The position numbers and the translations under genes are program-made. From Aspidiotus rigidus (Eukaryota; Arthropoda; Insecta; Hemiptera; Diaspididae), in assembly GCA_035079385.1 (NCBI GenBank), contig JAVHKY010000054.1, forward strand, positions 14,674,501 to 14,738,500: a stretch of DNA of 64,000 bases, written 5' to 3'. Positions 20,886 through 33,189 of this stretch are shown here, piece by piece (positions within the stretch are counted from its first letter, which is position 1; each line of letters opens with the position of its first letter). The notes under the pieces are model-generated. The model made no database searches and was not told the origin of the DNA. It saw only the letters and a list, made by a program, of their open reading frames with translations.

Positions 20886-22527
20886 AGTTAGAACGCCACT
20901 ACCCCGGATGCAACGTGTAAAACAGAATACCAACAAGATCAAGATTGAACGAGCAAGCCTTTGCGAGGTGACTCAAGCTCGTAGACGAATTCAACTAAAC
21001 CTTTGTCGGGAAAATACCTGTTGAGTACGGTAACATCGTCACTGTTCAGATGACGCACTATTTCGATATTTTCCAGCGCAGTACGCTTAAAATAGGAGCT
21101 CTCTTTGTGAAGGAGGGTATGTGACTCTTCCTTGAAACCATGATCACTGGAGATAAGGTGGTCCGCAAAGGCCGAACCACCTAAATTTCCTTGTCTTCAG
21201 GCTTTAAGGTGTTCTTCTCCTCAAATTCCAAGCTGGCGACCCGTCTCACCTATGTATACGCCGTTACGGTCCTTGCATTCCAATCTGTACACTTTACTCC
21301 TCTCCCCCGCGGGATGGAGTCCTTTAGCATAACAAACAAACCCTTCACCGTAGTGAGGTTATAGAAGGCAGGCCTGAAGCCAAAGGGGTGGAGGACACGA
21401 GTCAGCTTGGATGAAAATTCAGCCAAATACGGGAGCTTGATCTAACGTAGTTTTTTATCATCATTATTACGACTCAGATCGCGGGGGAGGGAGGAGGTGG
21501 AATCAAGGCCCTTCCTCGTAAGCTTTTTACAGACCATACGGTCAGAGTCCAAGTCGACCTCATTCACAGTGGCCAAGTGCTTAATGGTCGCAAGCTCCTT
21601 CAGCGGAATTGCTGGTCAGTCGATGAATATAACTATTAAAGGCAGCGATCTTATGAGAAAATGGACAGAAGGACGATCCGTGGACAACTTTATCGGTTGA
21701 AGTATCCTTTCTGAATATAGCAAAATCATGGTTCTCATCTCTTTCAGAAATAGTGAGATCCAGAAAGTTTATGGAAGAACCTCCAATTTCTATAGTGAAC
21801 TTTATGGAGGGATACATTTTATTCAGATGTTTGAGAAACTCACCAAGGAGTTCTGGAGGATCTGTCCACGCTCATAATATATCGTCCACTTATCGGTGCC
21901 AGTAATGGATGTGACTCAGTAACACTTGGCCCGACGAAAACAAGTCAACCTCAAATCTGGACATGAATATCTCCGAAACGAGCGAGCCCAAAGGAGAGCC
22001 GATGGGTATGCCTACCTCCTCAGGGAACTTGTAAAATTTCCCATTGAACTTACAGAAGTTAGGTGGCCAGCACACATTAAGAAGGTTAAAAAATTCTTGT
22101 GACTCATTATGGGGAGTATTGAACTTGACAAGTAGGTCACCCACATACGGCATATTATGGGCGCTTGGTATATTGGGAAAAAGGCCGATTACATCAAATG
22201 AGCAGAGGCTTATACCCGGAAGTAGAGAATCATTTTTGAATCTCTCGGCCAGAGAAACCAAATTTTTAATGGAGTAAGGGGACTCACTCGATTCGAGTTT
22301 CGAACCAACGATCCAAAAATTTGGCCAGAAGATAGACGGGGGAGGAGACGTAGGACACGACAGGCCGCATAGGAGTACTCCACTTGTGCACCTTAGGCTA
22401 CTCGTAGAGGAGGGGGAACGGGGTTGGGTTCGAGCAGGGCTTTTTTGAGCGAAGAACTTTTGTTCAATCTTGATCTCGTTGGTATTCTGTTTTACGAGTC
22501 ACATCTGGGTCAGTGGCGTTCCAACTT

Positions 22528-22575
22528 TGCCCGATGATGGTTTGTTAACCGAAAAGATCTCGCGTCTTCTTCTGT
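22528..22575 (+). ncRNA. Hammerhead-like motif in the right PLE 2 arm, mutated
   Basis: On the plus strand: CCGATGA, T, GGTT-TGTT-AACC, GAAA, AGAT-CTCGC-GTCT. Stem II is perfect here, whereas the first core box has lost its T. It is the inverted partner of the motif at 20836-20885. Confidence 0.45.
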
Positions 22576-22627
22576 TATCTGCGGTCATTGCGATCCGTCT
22601 TTTCGATTACGCTTTGAGTATTCTGCA

Positions 22628-25429
22628 ACCGAGGTTAGGACTTGTCGCAAAATTTCAAATTTGCTTCTGTAACGTCACACAAATTTTGGGTTGGGATTTG
22701 AAAAATTTTTCCACAGAGAGATAGAGAGAGAGAGCCCGAGTTAATGACGTCATGGATGCTGATGACATCACAAATACCCAATGACGCCATCCGTGACGTC
22801 ATGAAAGGGAGAGAGAGAGCTGTTAGGATCGATAAATCGATATATTGAAATCGATGACGATTCGAAATATGTATCGACTTAGTTCGTCAGAGTTGACTTG
22901 CATCAATCAGAACAGTTCTTCTCTTAATCCAAAAAGGGGACTAGCTCGCCCGACATACAGTAGACTTATATTAATCCACAAAGGGAGCAAAAGAGCTGAG
23001 TGAGTGAGCCATCGTGAGCTAGACAGCCTAACACGTACAGTATATGCTAGGCTTACCCTGGGCGAACATATATTCGGTATACTAGAAATATGCAGACTGT
23101 AGAGCAAAATACCCGAGCTGAGACATGATTTGAATTATTATTTATGACGCCACAAAGCAGAAATGACCTGAAAATAAAAATAACATCATATATGGAACGT
23201 GATGTTTCTTTATTTGGTTCCGCCAGAACATTTTTTTATTTCCCACTCTCAGAACATGTCTCTCTCGATTCACGTGGCTGGAGCTCTTCTCCTGAGACCA
23301 CGAGGTCCCATTAGACCCACCTTTTTTTAGCCTATACGCAGTTCATTTCCCCCTAGTATTGCTTATGAAAAAATTGCCCGTTGACAGAAGGGGAGGTACA
23401 GTAAAGTTAGAAAATGTAATTTACTGAGAGTAAAATTGAGATTACAAAAGTGAACCTCTGAAATGAGGAACTTTTTTGAGTTTCGAGGGTGATGGAGTAG
23501 GTGAGGATCTTATGAAAAATGGAGTAAGTGATTGTAGGGAAAGTTTTAATCTCTGGCGTAGGACGTCCACAAAACCACATTTACTATAATATTTATATTT
23601 TACAAAAGATCTCTGCGCTGGTCGAATCTGACTGCCTTCAGGGAAGCGTATTCGGTTCAAGATCATGTGGTTTCTGAGGAATAATTCCTCATGGTGCAGC
23701 TTACGGGGCGCTAACAATCTTTTATTAGAATAGTGTTCGAAAGAATTCACATACCCAACTTACATCTTATTCGAATTTTCAAAATTAAAATACTATATTT
23801 CATGTGTAACCTTGTCTACTTCTATTTTACTAGAAGTCGAGCAGTTCTAAGAAATCGTGACATTTTCATTACCACCCACAGCAACTTTTTACCATACTTA
23901 CATATGTGAGTACGTCGTTTCGTTTATTCATTATCTGTTCCACTGTTTTTCCATTTGATTGTTATGTAGGTATCGTAAGCGCAATTTGCCCGAAGAGAAC
24001 AGAAACAGATTTTTGAATAATTTTTTCAAAGTAATTTGACTACTCAGCGCATTAACTTGACTTCGTATTGTGAAATTTTACATGATTTCAAACAAATGTC
24101 GTTTGAGGTTATGTTTATACCTCGTTACACGAATAAGTAACAAAGACCATCAGCAGATTATATCTAGTGCTACTGTCTGTGACATGACGGCAAATAATTA
24201 ACGTGAATGACCTACACTTAAAACCGCATGTGTAATGTACAAGATGCAATTGTATGTAGACTTGATTTTTGCCCTTGGAATAAACAATCGCTGTGGCTAT
24301 CTCAACTCTTTAAGGTATTCTTCATGGTTCGACTTGTACGGCCCTAATAAATGTAAATGTAGCGGAAGTTGATTGATGTAAATAATATAATTAACTTTCC
24401 ACTCCATGTGTCGTAATACCGGAATAAAATATGAAGCTCCCGCCCTCGTTCCTTTTTTCTGTATCATCTCTTTTTACTTTTCCTCTCCTTTGGAACATTC
24501 TGCATAGTTATTATGGTCGTAATTTACGTTTGTTATTTCAGAAATTCGCTATTATTTGATCACCTGAAAAATACTCAAAAAAGACTGTCAAACTCGAAAA
24601 CTGAAATTCTAATACGAGGAAATATCGATAAATTGCACACCGTAAGTGCTCGAAGCGTTTTATGAATCCAAGGAGAAAAAAAGAATCATTTCCCCATATC
24701 CGTTATTATTATTTCATGGATGAGAATTTGCTCGAGGCAATTAATCAAGCAGTTAAAATTTATTACACGCGCTAAAACGACTGTTATAACTGGAAAATTC
24801 ACGATTTCGAAAGACATACGCACCTCGTAGAATTGGGCAAAAATTACATTTCGTAAATTTTTATTTCTACGTACTTTTAAATTTTTGTTTGATATTGTTG
24901 TATACGTCTTGAGCATTTAAGATGCTTTTTTATGACGTACCAATGGCAATTAAGAGCTCCGAACGAAAATTTTAATTAGGTGTGAGATTGTTGCGTTACG
25001 AATCATAACTCGTATTATAAAATATTTAAATTAAGTACCTAATTGACATAATTAGTCCAGACCCTTTAAAATTTGCAGTCAATTATTAATATACTTTCAT
25101 TGAACACAGTTTTACGAAATTTGCAACTGTGTTCATTTCTCTCGGCATGCTTTGCTAGTCCCTATCCATGGCTCAGAATTACCTCAAATTAGGCTTAATC
25201 GTTTGGGCTACGTTAGTATTGGTTTGTACCCCCAAGTTTTCAGTTTATGCTAGTTCTGTTGTCCTCCAGCCGTTTGAGGGGCTGACTCCATGAGTCCGGT
25301 CGAATTTTTCTTTTGTGTAGGTTTCCTTACCTTCTAACTATTGAAAGAAAGAGGCTTTGCACGTGCAAGCTCTTCCACCCCTTCTGTCATTCATTTTGTT
25401 TCTAATTCGTCCTCTGTCGTTAGCTCACG
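22628..25429. other. No gene recognised
   Basis: 22905-23110 carries words (GAGCTAGACAGCC, TACAGTATATGCTAGGCTTA) related to the tandem repeats at 54.4 kb. The rest shows short frames only. 22725-22815 is rich in TGACGTCAT and GAGAGA words. Confidence 0.45.
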
Positions 25430-26420
25430 GTGAGTGATCGGCTGAGATTTCGTTTTTCATATGTATAAGCGAGCAGATTTGCGGAAATTCTCGTTGTGTC
25501 AGACGATCAATGGAGAAAATGTCATCGAGAAGCGCGTCTCTTGTTCTTGACTCGCGATGAGAGATCAACTGCAGCCCCGCGTTGGATCGAAGCGGGCAAA
25601 TGTGCGAATATTCTCGTTGTACCACATGATGGGTGGGATGAAGATCGGCTACAGATCCATGTTCGATCGGCGTGGGCAAACATGCAGAGATCCTCATTTT
25701 TTCAGGCGTCGATCGAAGTTGGGATTTTCTGTGGCGTGCTCGCGGTGACAGATCGACTACTGCCCTGCGTGCGTATATTTGAATCAGAAAAATGAGCGAA
25801 AATTCTCATTGTCCTCCAGGAGACGATGTGAATTTACAAGAATTCCTCTTCCGTCGTGAACTCGTAGCAACAAATCAGGTTTTCTCTCGGTCTAGATGAG
25901 GGAGGGACAGTATACCAGAATTTTTGTTATTCCGGGCTAAAGAATGTGAGTCTAGTGGGACGTCGGAAGATTCACTTTTCTCACCTAGCACCACAAGATT
26001 TTTCATAAATAATCCTTTTTTGAGATTAACGTTTTTTTGTCGTCAATTTACAATAGAAGAGAGTTTTTTAAGTGAACGTATCTTCATCCGCCTGTCACAA
26101 CGATAATGTTAGGGATCTTGTTCTTTTTGACTTGGAGCGGGGCCAGCGTTTATTTCTCACCAAGACTCCACAACGGGAGGAGAGTTTCTTGGTTTATTTG
26201 TATTCTCCTGTTTACCAGAACTAGCTCTTGCCCTCTTTGATCCTAACCGGGGCTGAAGCTGATTTATCCCCATAAGTATGTTGTAGGAGACAACTTTCTT
26301 AGTAAATACATCTACTTTTTTGTGAAAAACGAAAATCTCCGCATATATATGGGACTATAGTCGATCTCTGACTGCGAGCACGCAACATAAAACGAGCCTC
26401 TTGGTAAAATATTTTTTTTT
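25430..26420. repeat. Degenerate tandem repeat, same family as 51.7-52.9 kb
   Basis: Units contain CGCGATGAGAGATCAACTG, CCCGCGTTGGATCGAAGCGG, GGGCAAATGTGCG and ATTCTCGTTGTACCAC, repeated about every 115-130 bp with heavy divergence. The array at 51.7-52.9 kb contains the same words in inverse orientation. The plus frame at 25496-25795 is a product of the repeat and not a supported gene. Confidence 0.55.
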
Positions 26421-26429
26421 TTTTTTTTT

Positions 26430-26795
26430 TTTTTTTAAGTAACTTAAATATAAAGTATTAATTTTTTAAATTAATTATGAATTAATTTTCTTAAAATTGA
26501 TTTTAATATAATTTTAATTAATTATTGTTAATAATTTATTCATAAAATTAAAAATTTTAATTAATAATTTAAATTTATTTATTATATTTAATTTTATTAT
26601 CAACTCTAATAATTGATTATTAATTTTAATTTTTATAGAAATATTTATATTTATTATTTCTTTATTATTAATTAAATTATTAAATAACATGATTAAATTT
26701 TTTATTTTACAAATAATTTTTTCAATAAATTTTTTATTAATTATAATCATTAATAATTCTTTCATTATTAATAATAAATTAATATTCCCTTCATC
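26430..26795. other. AT-rich island with a long open frame, origin unresolved
   Basis: After a poly-T tract, about 360 bp is over 85% A+T by eye. The minus strand is open for 95 codons (26801-26514) and would give a very I/N/K/L-rich peptide (KNLIMLFNNLINNKEI). In such composition open frames with few stops can arise by chance when T-rich codons dominate, and no motif of a known family is present. Mitochondrial or endosymbiont origin cannot be judged by eye. Confidence 0.35.
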
Positions 26796-26984
26796 ACCCA
26801 ACAGAACGAGAATTTCTGTACATTTGCTACCCCTGACGAGATACGGGACCTAAGCCAATCACTCAGCGTGAGGTGTAGAAATAAAGATTGGAAACGATGC
26901 CATCGAGGAGGTCTGGGAATTCATGGTCCCACCGGACTGCCTCTTAATTGCAGAAATCACGGAAGCTATGTTTGAGCTCTAGGA

Positions 26985-27420
26985 GAGATTTCATGAATAC
27001 ACGGATCTAAAAATAAAAACGAAGCTGGCAGTGTACCGCGCCCCAGTTCTCACCAAGCCACTGTACGGCTCTGAATCTTCTTCGACGCCATAAAATACGC
27101 AGGCTAAAATTGCTCGATAAATTCCACCAACAAAAGTTGCGATGAATACTGGGAATCAAATGTGTGTCAAATGCCCGGTCCTGAAGCGTGTAGGTACGGT
27201 GCCAATCCACCGAGTATATGCTGGTTTGGGCATGTAACAAGAATGGGTGACTCAAAATTTCCTGAATAGCTTCTGTATGCCAAACTCACAGCCGGAATCA
27301 GAGGCAAAGGCGGTCAGCCCCTTTGTTACATGGTAGATAGAGTATGGGAGGCATCGTGCCAAGATTGAGTCTCTGACGCACTCCAGTAAAGAGCAACGCC
27401 GGAATAATCTCCAAGTATGG
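26985..27420 (+). pseudogene. Degraded LINE C-terminal fragment
   Basis: The plus frame has KTKLAVYRAPVLTKPLYGSES, matching the KTKLAVYRAVVLPTLLYGCES-like motif C-terminal to the reverse transcriptase in RTE/CR1-type 'endonuclease-reverse transcriptase' ORFs. After frameshifts it continues with WFGHVTRMGDSKFPE and LLYAKLTAGIRGKGGQ, which is the expected order (GHV-x-RM, P-x-QLLYG-x-L, GKR-x-x-GGQ). The RT core is absent. 27421-27729 may hold more of its 3' end, unrecognisable. Confidence 0.75.
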
Positions 27421-27729
27421 ACCCCATGATCGAATCCAATGGGACACGTGCGGACGAACTACTGCGCCATAGATCGGCTTTATCAGCCACTGCCACGCTT
27501 ATCGGATTAACTGTGAATTTGAGAACAGCTTTGGACCCACTCAACGCAGGGAGGCCAAACGACGACAGAAGATGACAAACCTGTACAAAAGTTTCACAAA
27601 CAATTCAGCCCGCTCGCAGGCTAAAAATCGAAACGGGGAGGGGGACTGGCACGTCCACAGCCTCCCTCCTTCCGAATAGTCAGAAAGGAAAATTTGATCC
27701 TTCATTCTACTTTGCAGAGAGGTCATTCT

Positions 27730-30700
27730 AATTATTTATGAGCACTAAAGCTGAATTCATTCTATTTATAGGCCGCTCAAGGCTTTACTTGTCGCTCCAG
27801 CCTGTAGACGTATTATCTTTCTATCGAAGTTCAAGACCAAACCACTCCTTCACTACTTCCCATCCAAAAATTCTCCGTTTTCTTCTTGGAGAAAATCTAA
27901 AATCAATTCCTACAACCAATTGAAGTATTTCGGCTCCTTTCCACCTAGCAAAACGGAAAAAAAAAAACAAAAAGAATAAATTGACCACTCCAGCCATGAA
28001 GAATTTTCAAGAAAATTTCTCAATATCAAGACAATGTCTGAAAACCTTCATTTGCGTTACTGTAACTATATGTATACAGGAGTTGGTGTTTCCCAAATCT
28101 ATAAAGGCTCCAAAAAACCCCAATGTTGAAGCTATGGAAGAAGGTCAAGAAGAGAGACAGTTTTCAATCGTGGAGTTATGGAAACTGCAGTATGCTAGCG
28201 AAAATCTTGGTGTTCTAAACAATGAAACAAATTTCCAACAAAAAGATTGAAAAAATTTTCTTCTCTCGATGATAAAGTCGTAATAGTTCAACGTATGAGA
28301 ACAATTTATTCCTATGTACACCCGGAAAATAAATACCAACAGTAGTTGTCTTGAGAAAGTATAAATCTTGTATTTACAAATCTTTCCTTGAAAAATTGAT
28401 AGGTCATTATAAGCTGTACTTTCTTACGTTTTGTACGACCTTCAATACTCAACGAGTACAATCACCGAAATTTCTCTGCTATTGTATAATAAAAGAAATG
28501 TCTTTGGTGAATGTACCAAACAACAGAATAAAAATTTATTGGTAAAATTTTAGCTCACGGGACTTATGATGATATTTATGACGAAGAAAATTACCGGAAT
28601 TTCGGACAACATATTTGAAATAAATTTTGGAAACCGGTCCTCATTTAGTACTACAGAACATGTTCCTTCCTTATATTTTATGCATATAATTTCAATCGAA
28701 ACCAGTGAATCACAGTTGGACTGTACGAAAGATCTGGATTAAAAAAGGTTTGCGGATTATTTATTTTGTTTCGCGAAATATTATCGCGAACGATGTGGTC
28801 GTATAGATTTCAATTTCGAATATAATTCGTTAGTATTATGCAAAAGGTTAATTTTTATTCTTTATCCGGCAATACTTTCTCCGGGGAGTGAATTTTAAAT
28901 TTATGTCAACTTTCTTACCTTACGATGTAAGAAATTCTGTACACCTGTTAAATATCCGCATACAGAAACGACGCAGGAGGAAAGAAAACGCCCTCATACA
29001 GAGAGTGATGGATCTGATCTTTTAGGATGTGAACGCGCATCTTTGTTTGACCACTTGTTTTTTTAGATTGAAATTCTCCCAACAGGATGATAATGTCTTA
29101 GTGATACTCATAATTATGTATTTTTTTATTTTCAAAAAATATTTGTTGAACTTGTCTTCTTAAAGCAACTCTGGGATGACCTATAAAATTTTGCTCTTTT
29201 TTACTTCTCTTCTTCTCTATTCAAGAAGACGCTCCTGAGGGAGTTTGCTAGAAAGAACTTTTTTTTCTTGGGATATTTTTCTTTAATTTTTGCCACTCAC
29301 AGAGCATAAGAACAGTAGCCACTCGAAATTGCGTGATACAAAAGAATCATCAGCGATGTAATTTATCCTGACATCCACCTTCACCTCCACTCCTGTGCCA
29401 CTAGATCAACATAATTTCTTCATGAAGATAAAAGTTTACAAATTCATTCAGTCTCAGAAAATTGGCTCTTAAGGCTCAGGCGTAGATGCACTAAGATGGG
29501 CTGGAAATGAATCAATTTCGAGGGTGATTTTAATGTTTACTATATAATTTTCCTCCTAAGGGACTGACAGAACTGCTTCAGGTGACACGATGTAGGAAGA
29601 AATGGAGAGAACACAATCATGATAAGGATGGAAGAACATCGTTCACCATAAGCTGTGCTTAATTACATCCCAAGAGGGAAACGACCGAGAGGAAGAATAT
29701 TATTAGACACATCAGGATTCTCAGAAGGTACAGATCTAAGCTCAAACCCGCGGACAGGCCACTAGGCCAACCACCAAACGGAGAGGACGACGGCTGATTT
29801 AATTTTTGAATGCATCGCAAAATTCAATCCCAAGAGCTTCAAGTGAAAAAGATTTTTCTTGAAGGAAAAGCGAAAAAAAGGCGGTGTGGTAGCCAGTGTA
29901 TCATTTGATGTCAAATCGTCAATCGATTGCATCAGACACAGCTCTATAATCTATATTCTGAGTGATATACAATGTTTCACGTGTCTCATAAATATGTACC
30001 TATCCAATCAAATCGTGGTATATGGAGGTTAAGGAACGAACTCAACTGGTGGCTATGTCCCAAGGCAGCATCTCAGGGCTTCTGCTTTAAAATATTGTAA
30101 GACAATACAGGTAAACATGTCGTTTTTGCAGATGATCTGCTTAATATTGTCCTTGGTAGGATACCAGCAATATTGGTTAATCTTTTTGGAAAAATCTCAA
30201 TGTACAAAGAACGGATATGATATACTGTACATTAACAAAATCTTTGGTTCCATACAAGATCTAGACATCAGACGGACCCCGAAATTCAAGATTGAGGACA
30301 CATGAATCATATAATTATATAAAAGCTACCTATAATATTTGAAAATCGTCACCAATTCCAAATTGTAGTGTGGGATGCAATTTGGTGCGGATGGTTTGGC
30401 GCCGCATTCATTTTGGCGCGGAAGAAATTTATTAGTTCGCTTCTGCAAGTTCAAAGAGCTTCAATTTTTATGATGTTTGAAGGAAAAGCGAAGGTTGTAA
30501 GGATGAGTAATATCAACTTAGCATGTGCTAGATTCAACTTGACATCAGGTTTTATCGATTCTTTGTTGATAGACGCAGCTGAGCTATGTCAGAAATGTCA
30601 GAATATCAATTCAGAGAAAATCTATGAAGGTTCTGAGGGAAGGTGCGATTAGATTCGAGCTGCTGTATAGGGGTACTCGATCCTGAGGCCCTTAAGGTAC

Positions 30701-32590
30701 TGTGCAATTTTTTTGAAAATTTGAAGGCTCCTCGGAGGACCGACCTTTTCTGTATGAAGATAATGAGTCAGTGAGAGAATTGAAAAATGGGCGGTGTGGT
30801 AGACTTATGACGGCGTAGGCGCCGAACTTGTAAACCCGGTTCTACCTGTTAACGCCTAATACTTTAGCTCTAACTTGAAGATTGAATTCTTGGAAAAACA
30901 TTATACGAAACTGAAGTTTACTGCCACTTACAATCTTTAAAATAATGCGAACGAAAGAGCAATAAGGGATCTAAGTGTGGAAGTTTGAATCCATCTTAAT
31001 GCCAATGACCATTCAAACAGCAATCACTCAAAATTCCCATTCAGTGTTCATTTTTCTGACCTTTTGGGAAACCCGAATCATAAAGCATTGAGAAAACGTA
31101 TAATAAAGATTGTAATAATATGACCATAAAAACAGTGCTCAACGGAATCACAGCAATACTATAGAAATACAATAGTACAATATTTCCCCATAGGCTGGTA
31201 TTAAAAGAATTAAGAAGTTCCATCGGGAAAATAGACGGGCAAATACGAATCTACACCGTTTGGAATTTGGAACAGTTTTATAATAACATCATTATGGGAA
31301 TGCCTCCCATAGATTATCGGGTTTTTAAAAATAGTATATGAACTTTTAAAATAATCGAGCATCCAATATATTGGCAAACAAATCGCTGTTCAATGGAGGA
31401 GAGAATGCGACATTGAAACCGCAGAGGGAAGATAGATTGAAAAATTAATACTGTATGAAAAAAATACTTTCAATTTCTATCTTACTTGAGCATCCATAGG
31501 CCACGGTTGCTCCCATGCATACCTCTTCAAATACAAAAGGAGAAACGAAGAGCCCATGTGGAAACGAGCTACGAACAATAGAGTGCCTTTCTAGCATGCT
31601 CTTAATTTTAATCGTGAAAGACCGAGGGTTACACTCCGAAGAATGTTATTGAGGATCCAGACTATTTGGAGGAAGTGGTTAAGAAGCTGTGGCGCAGAGA
31701 GCACCAAGGACGAGCAGAAAAGGCATGACTGGAAGAGTTACTAACTTCATCCGACAATTAGGACTTGACAGAGCAATCACGTACTAACATTGCTTCGTGT
31801 ATAACGGGTGTAGTAGTAGTAAGTCGTGCGCCAACAGAGTTTTAAAATGTGATTTGGCTGCAGTGGAGAATGAAGCCAAGAAAATCGCCGGTAACTTGAG
31901 TTATCAATTTTGAAAAAGCTTAAGGATTGTTATTCCTTGTAGCTGAAGGTTATCAAGAGATATTTTGATGATTTCTGGCTTGATAGTGTTATGACTTCGA
32001 AAACTTTGTTTTGAAAAGTGTTGTGATTAAATGTTACAATCACCGTCTTAGGTCAAGTTTCCATACATTGCCACCTGCAGTGACTCTCTAACTCTCAAGT
32101 CCAAATAGCATAGGAATTCTCGATTGAGACCTAAATAAATGTAAAAGCGGGAGGAGACGGTCACAAATAAGTCACCCGGTATAGGATTTCTGTCCCTGTC
32201 TCTGAACGAGGATGTGATCGTACTACATCAAAGTTTGTGAGCACCCCAGTCCGGGTTGATATTTAGTGTTGGACTGAGATACAGAATTGTCTTCCTGCGG
32301 AATAAAATGGTCCCCCCAGGTACGTCCGGATTGGAAAACCTGTGAGCAAAAAAGAATCAGCTGGTCACGATAAAATGGGCCTTCACCTACTTCAAGGACT
32401 TTGAGAAAAATTGTCTCTCAATCAAATAACCTTCTAGAGTTTTCTGAGTAAGACAACAATGTTTAATTCTTTCCTTTTTCTTCTTCATTCTAACATTTTG
32501 TTTTTCTTCTCTTTTCATTTACGAGATATGCGACTGCTCAAACGGGTCATCAGCTCACGTTAATTGGATGGTAAAGTATTACATGTATAA
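27730..32590. other. No gene recognised; possible LINE scraps
   Basis: Nearly 5 kb without a convincing exon on either strand. Near 29615-29700 a frame-shifted stretch (IRMEEHRSP, YIPRGKRPRGR) resembles the very C-terminus of RTE-like LINE proteins, at low confidence. GGCGGTGTGGTAG occurs at 29881 and again at 30788. The remaining short frames look random. Confidence 0.4.
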
Positions 32591-32591
32591 T

Positions 32592-33189
32592 TTATAATTC
32601 CAACAGTTGGAAGAAAAGTAGGTAGAACGTAAATAGTTGAAGGAGTTGGGGAAGGTTTCTGAGTTTCTGGATAGTGCGGTGGTTATGGATGAGGAAACGT
32701 TGGTCTTGGAGGACAGGACAAGAGAAGAAATGTTGAACTTTGAGGTTATCCGAATGGGAGTAATTACATGACGAAAGGCATGAAGACCTGAGAAGAGGTG
32801 AGAGCAAGTGAGCCGGGTATGGTAAATCCCAAGACAAGTGAAGGTAACCTCTTTGTGGTGGGAGTTTTTATTGGAAGAGGACCAAGAGATAGGGCATCGA
32901 TCTTAGTTTGTTGTGAGGTTGATTTTTCCAAAGGACTTGCCAAGAAGCTAAGATTTTCTAACGGTGATTTTATACTGGTAAAATGAGTTGGGTCAGTAAT
33001 TTTATGGTCAACGTTTTCATGTTGAGGATGAACGATGTGACCTGGAATCCAGATGAAGATGACTGAATTGTAACATTTGTCATGTGTAAGCTTGTTTGTA
33101 TTTACAATTCTACTTAATGTAAGCTTTCTGTAATTGGAATCTCCTGCCCGATCCCGACGGATAGCAAAAACCTGGGCTCTGATCGTCAT
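32592..33189 (-). pseudogene. Possible LINE RNase H and zinc tail remnant
   Basis: On the minus strand VIFIWIPGHIVHPQHENVDH resembles the last part of the RNase H domain of I/Jockey-type LINEs, where W-(I/V)-P-(G/S)-H-x-(G/N)-x-x-x-NE-x-AD is expected. About 300 bp further, NLKVQHFFSCPVLQDQRF resembles the C-terminal zinc-binding tail (H-x4-C). Spacing and order agree with such elements. Frames shift between the parts and no RT is present. Confidence 0.45.

Larger units (their letters stand above)
20784..22627 (-). mobile_element. Penelope-like element 2 with inverted terminal repeats
   Basis: The arms 20784-20950 and 22462-22627 are inverted copies about 166 bp long, with GCAATGACCGCAGATAA and GTAAAACAGAATACCAAC in both. 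Between them the minus strand encodes a defective PLE protein. The RT has LYE*PKVHK (canonical L changed to a stop), SFDVIGLFPNIP, GIPIGSPLGSLVSEIFM, a stop in place of the Tyr of YVDD (HR*VDD, about 21890), and YPSIKFTIEIGGSSINFLDL. The GIY-YIG part retains ECKDRNGVYIGETGR, FADHL and FKRTALENIEIV. PLE 1 is a relative of the same lineage. The element is dead, but the terminal-repeat organisation is intact. Direct words GCAAAATTTCAAATTTGC and GAGGTTAGGA also flank both sides. Confidence 0.9.

Noticed and set aside
25496..25795. 99-codon plus frame as a gene
   Set aside because: It lies in a degenerate tandem repeat whose other copies at 52 kb do not keep the frame.
26514..26801. 95-codon AT-rich minus-strand frame as an endosymbiont or mitochondrial gene
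   Set aside because: No motif, extreme I/N/K/L bias and composition that makes long frames likely by chance. Kept only as an unresolved island.
32764..33189. 141-codon minus frame as a host gene
   Set aside because: The only motif (WIPGH...) points to a LINE RNase H end, and the frame is broken elsewhere.
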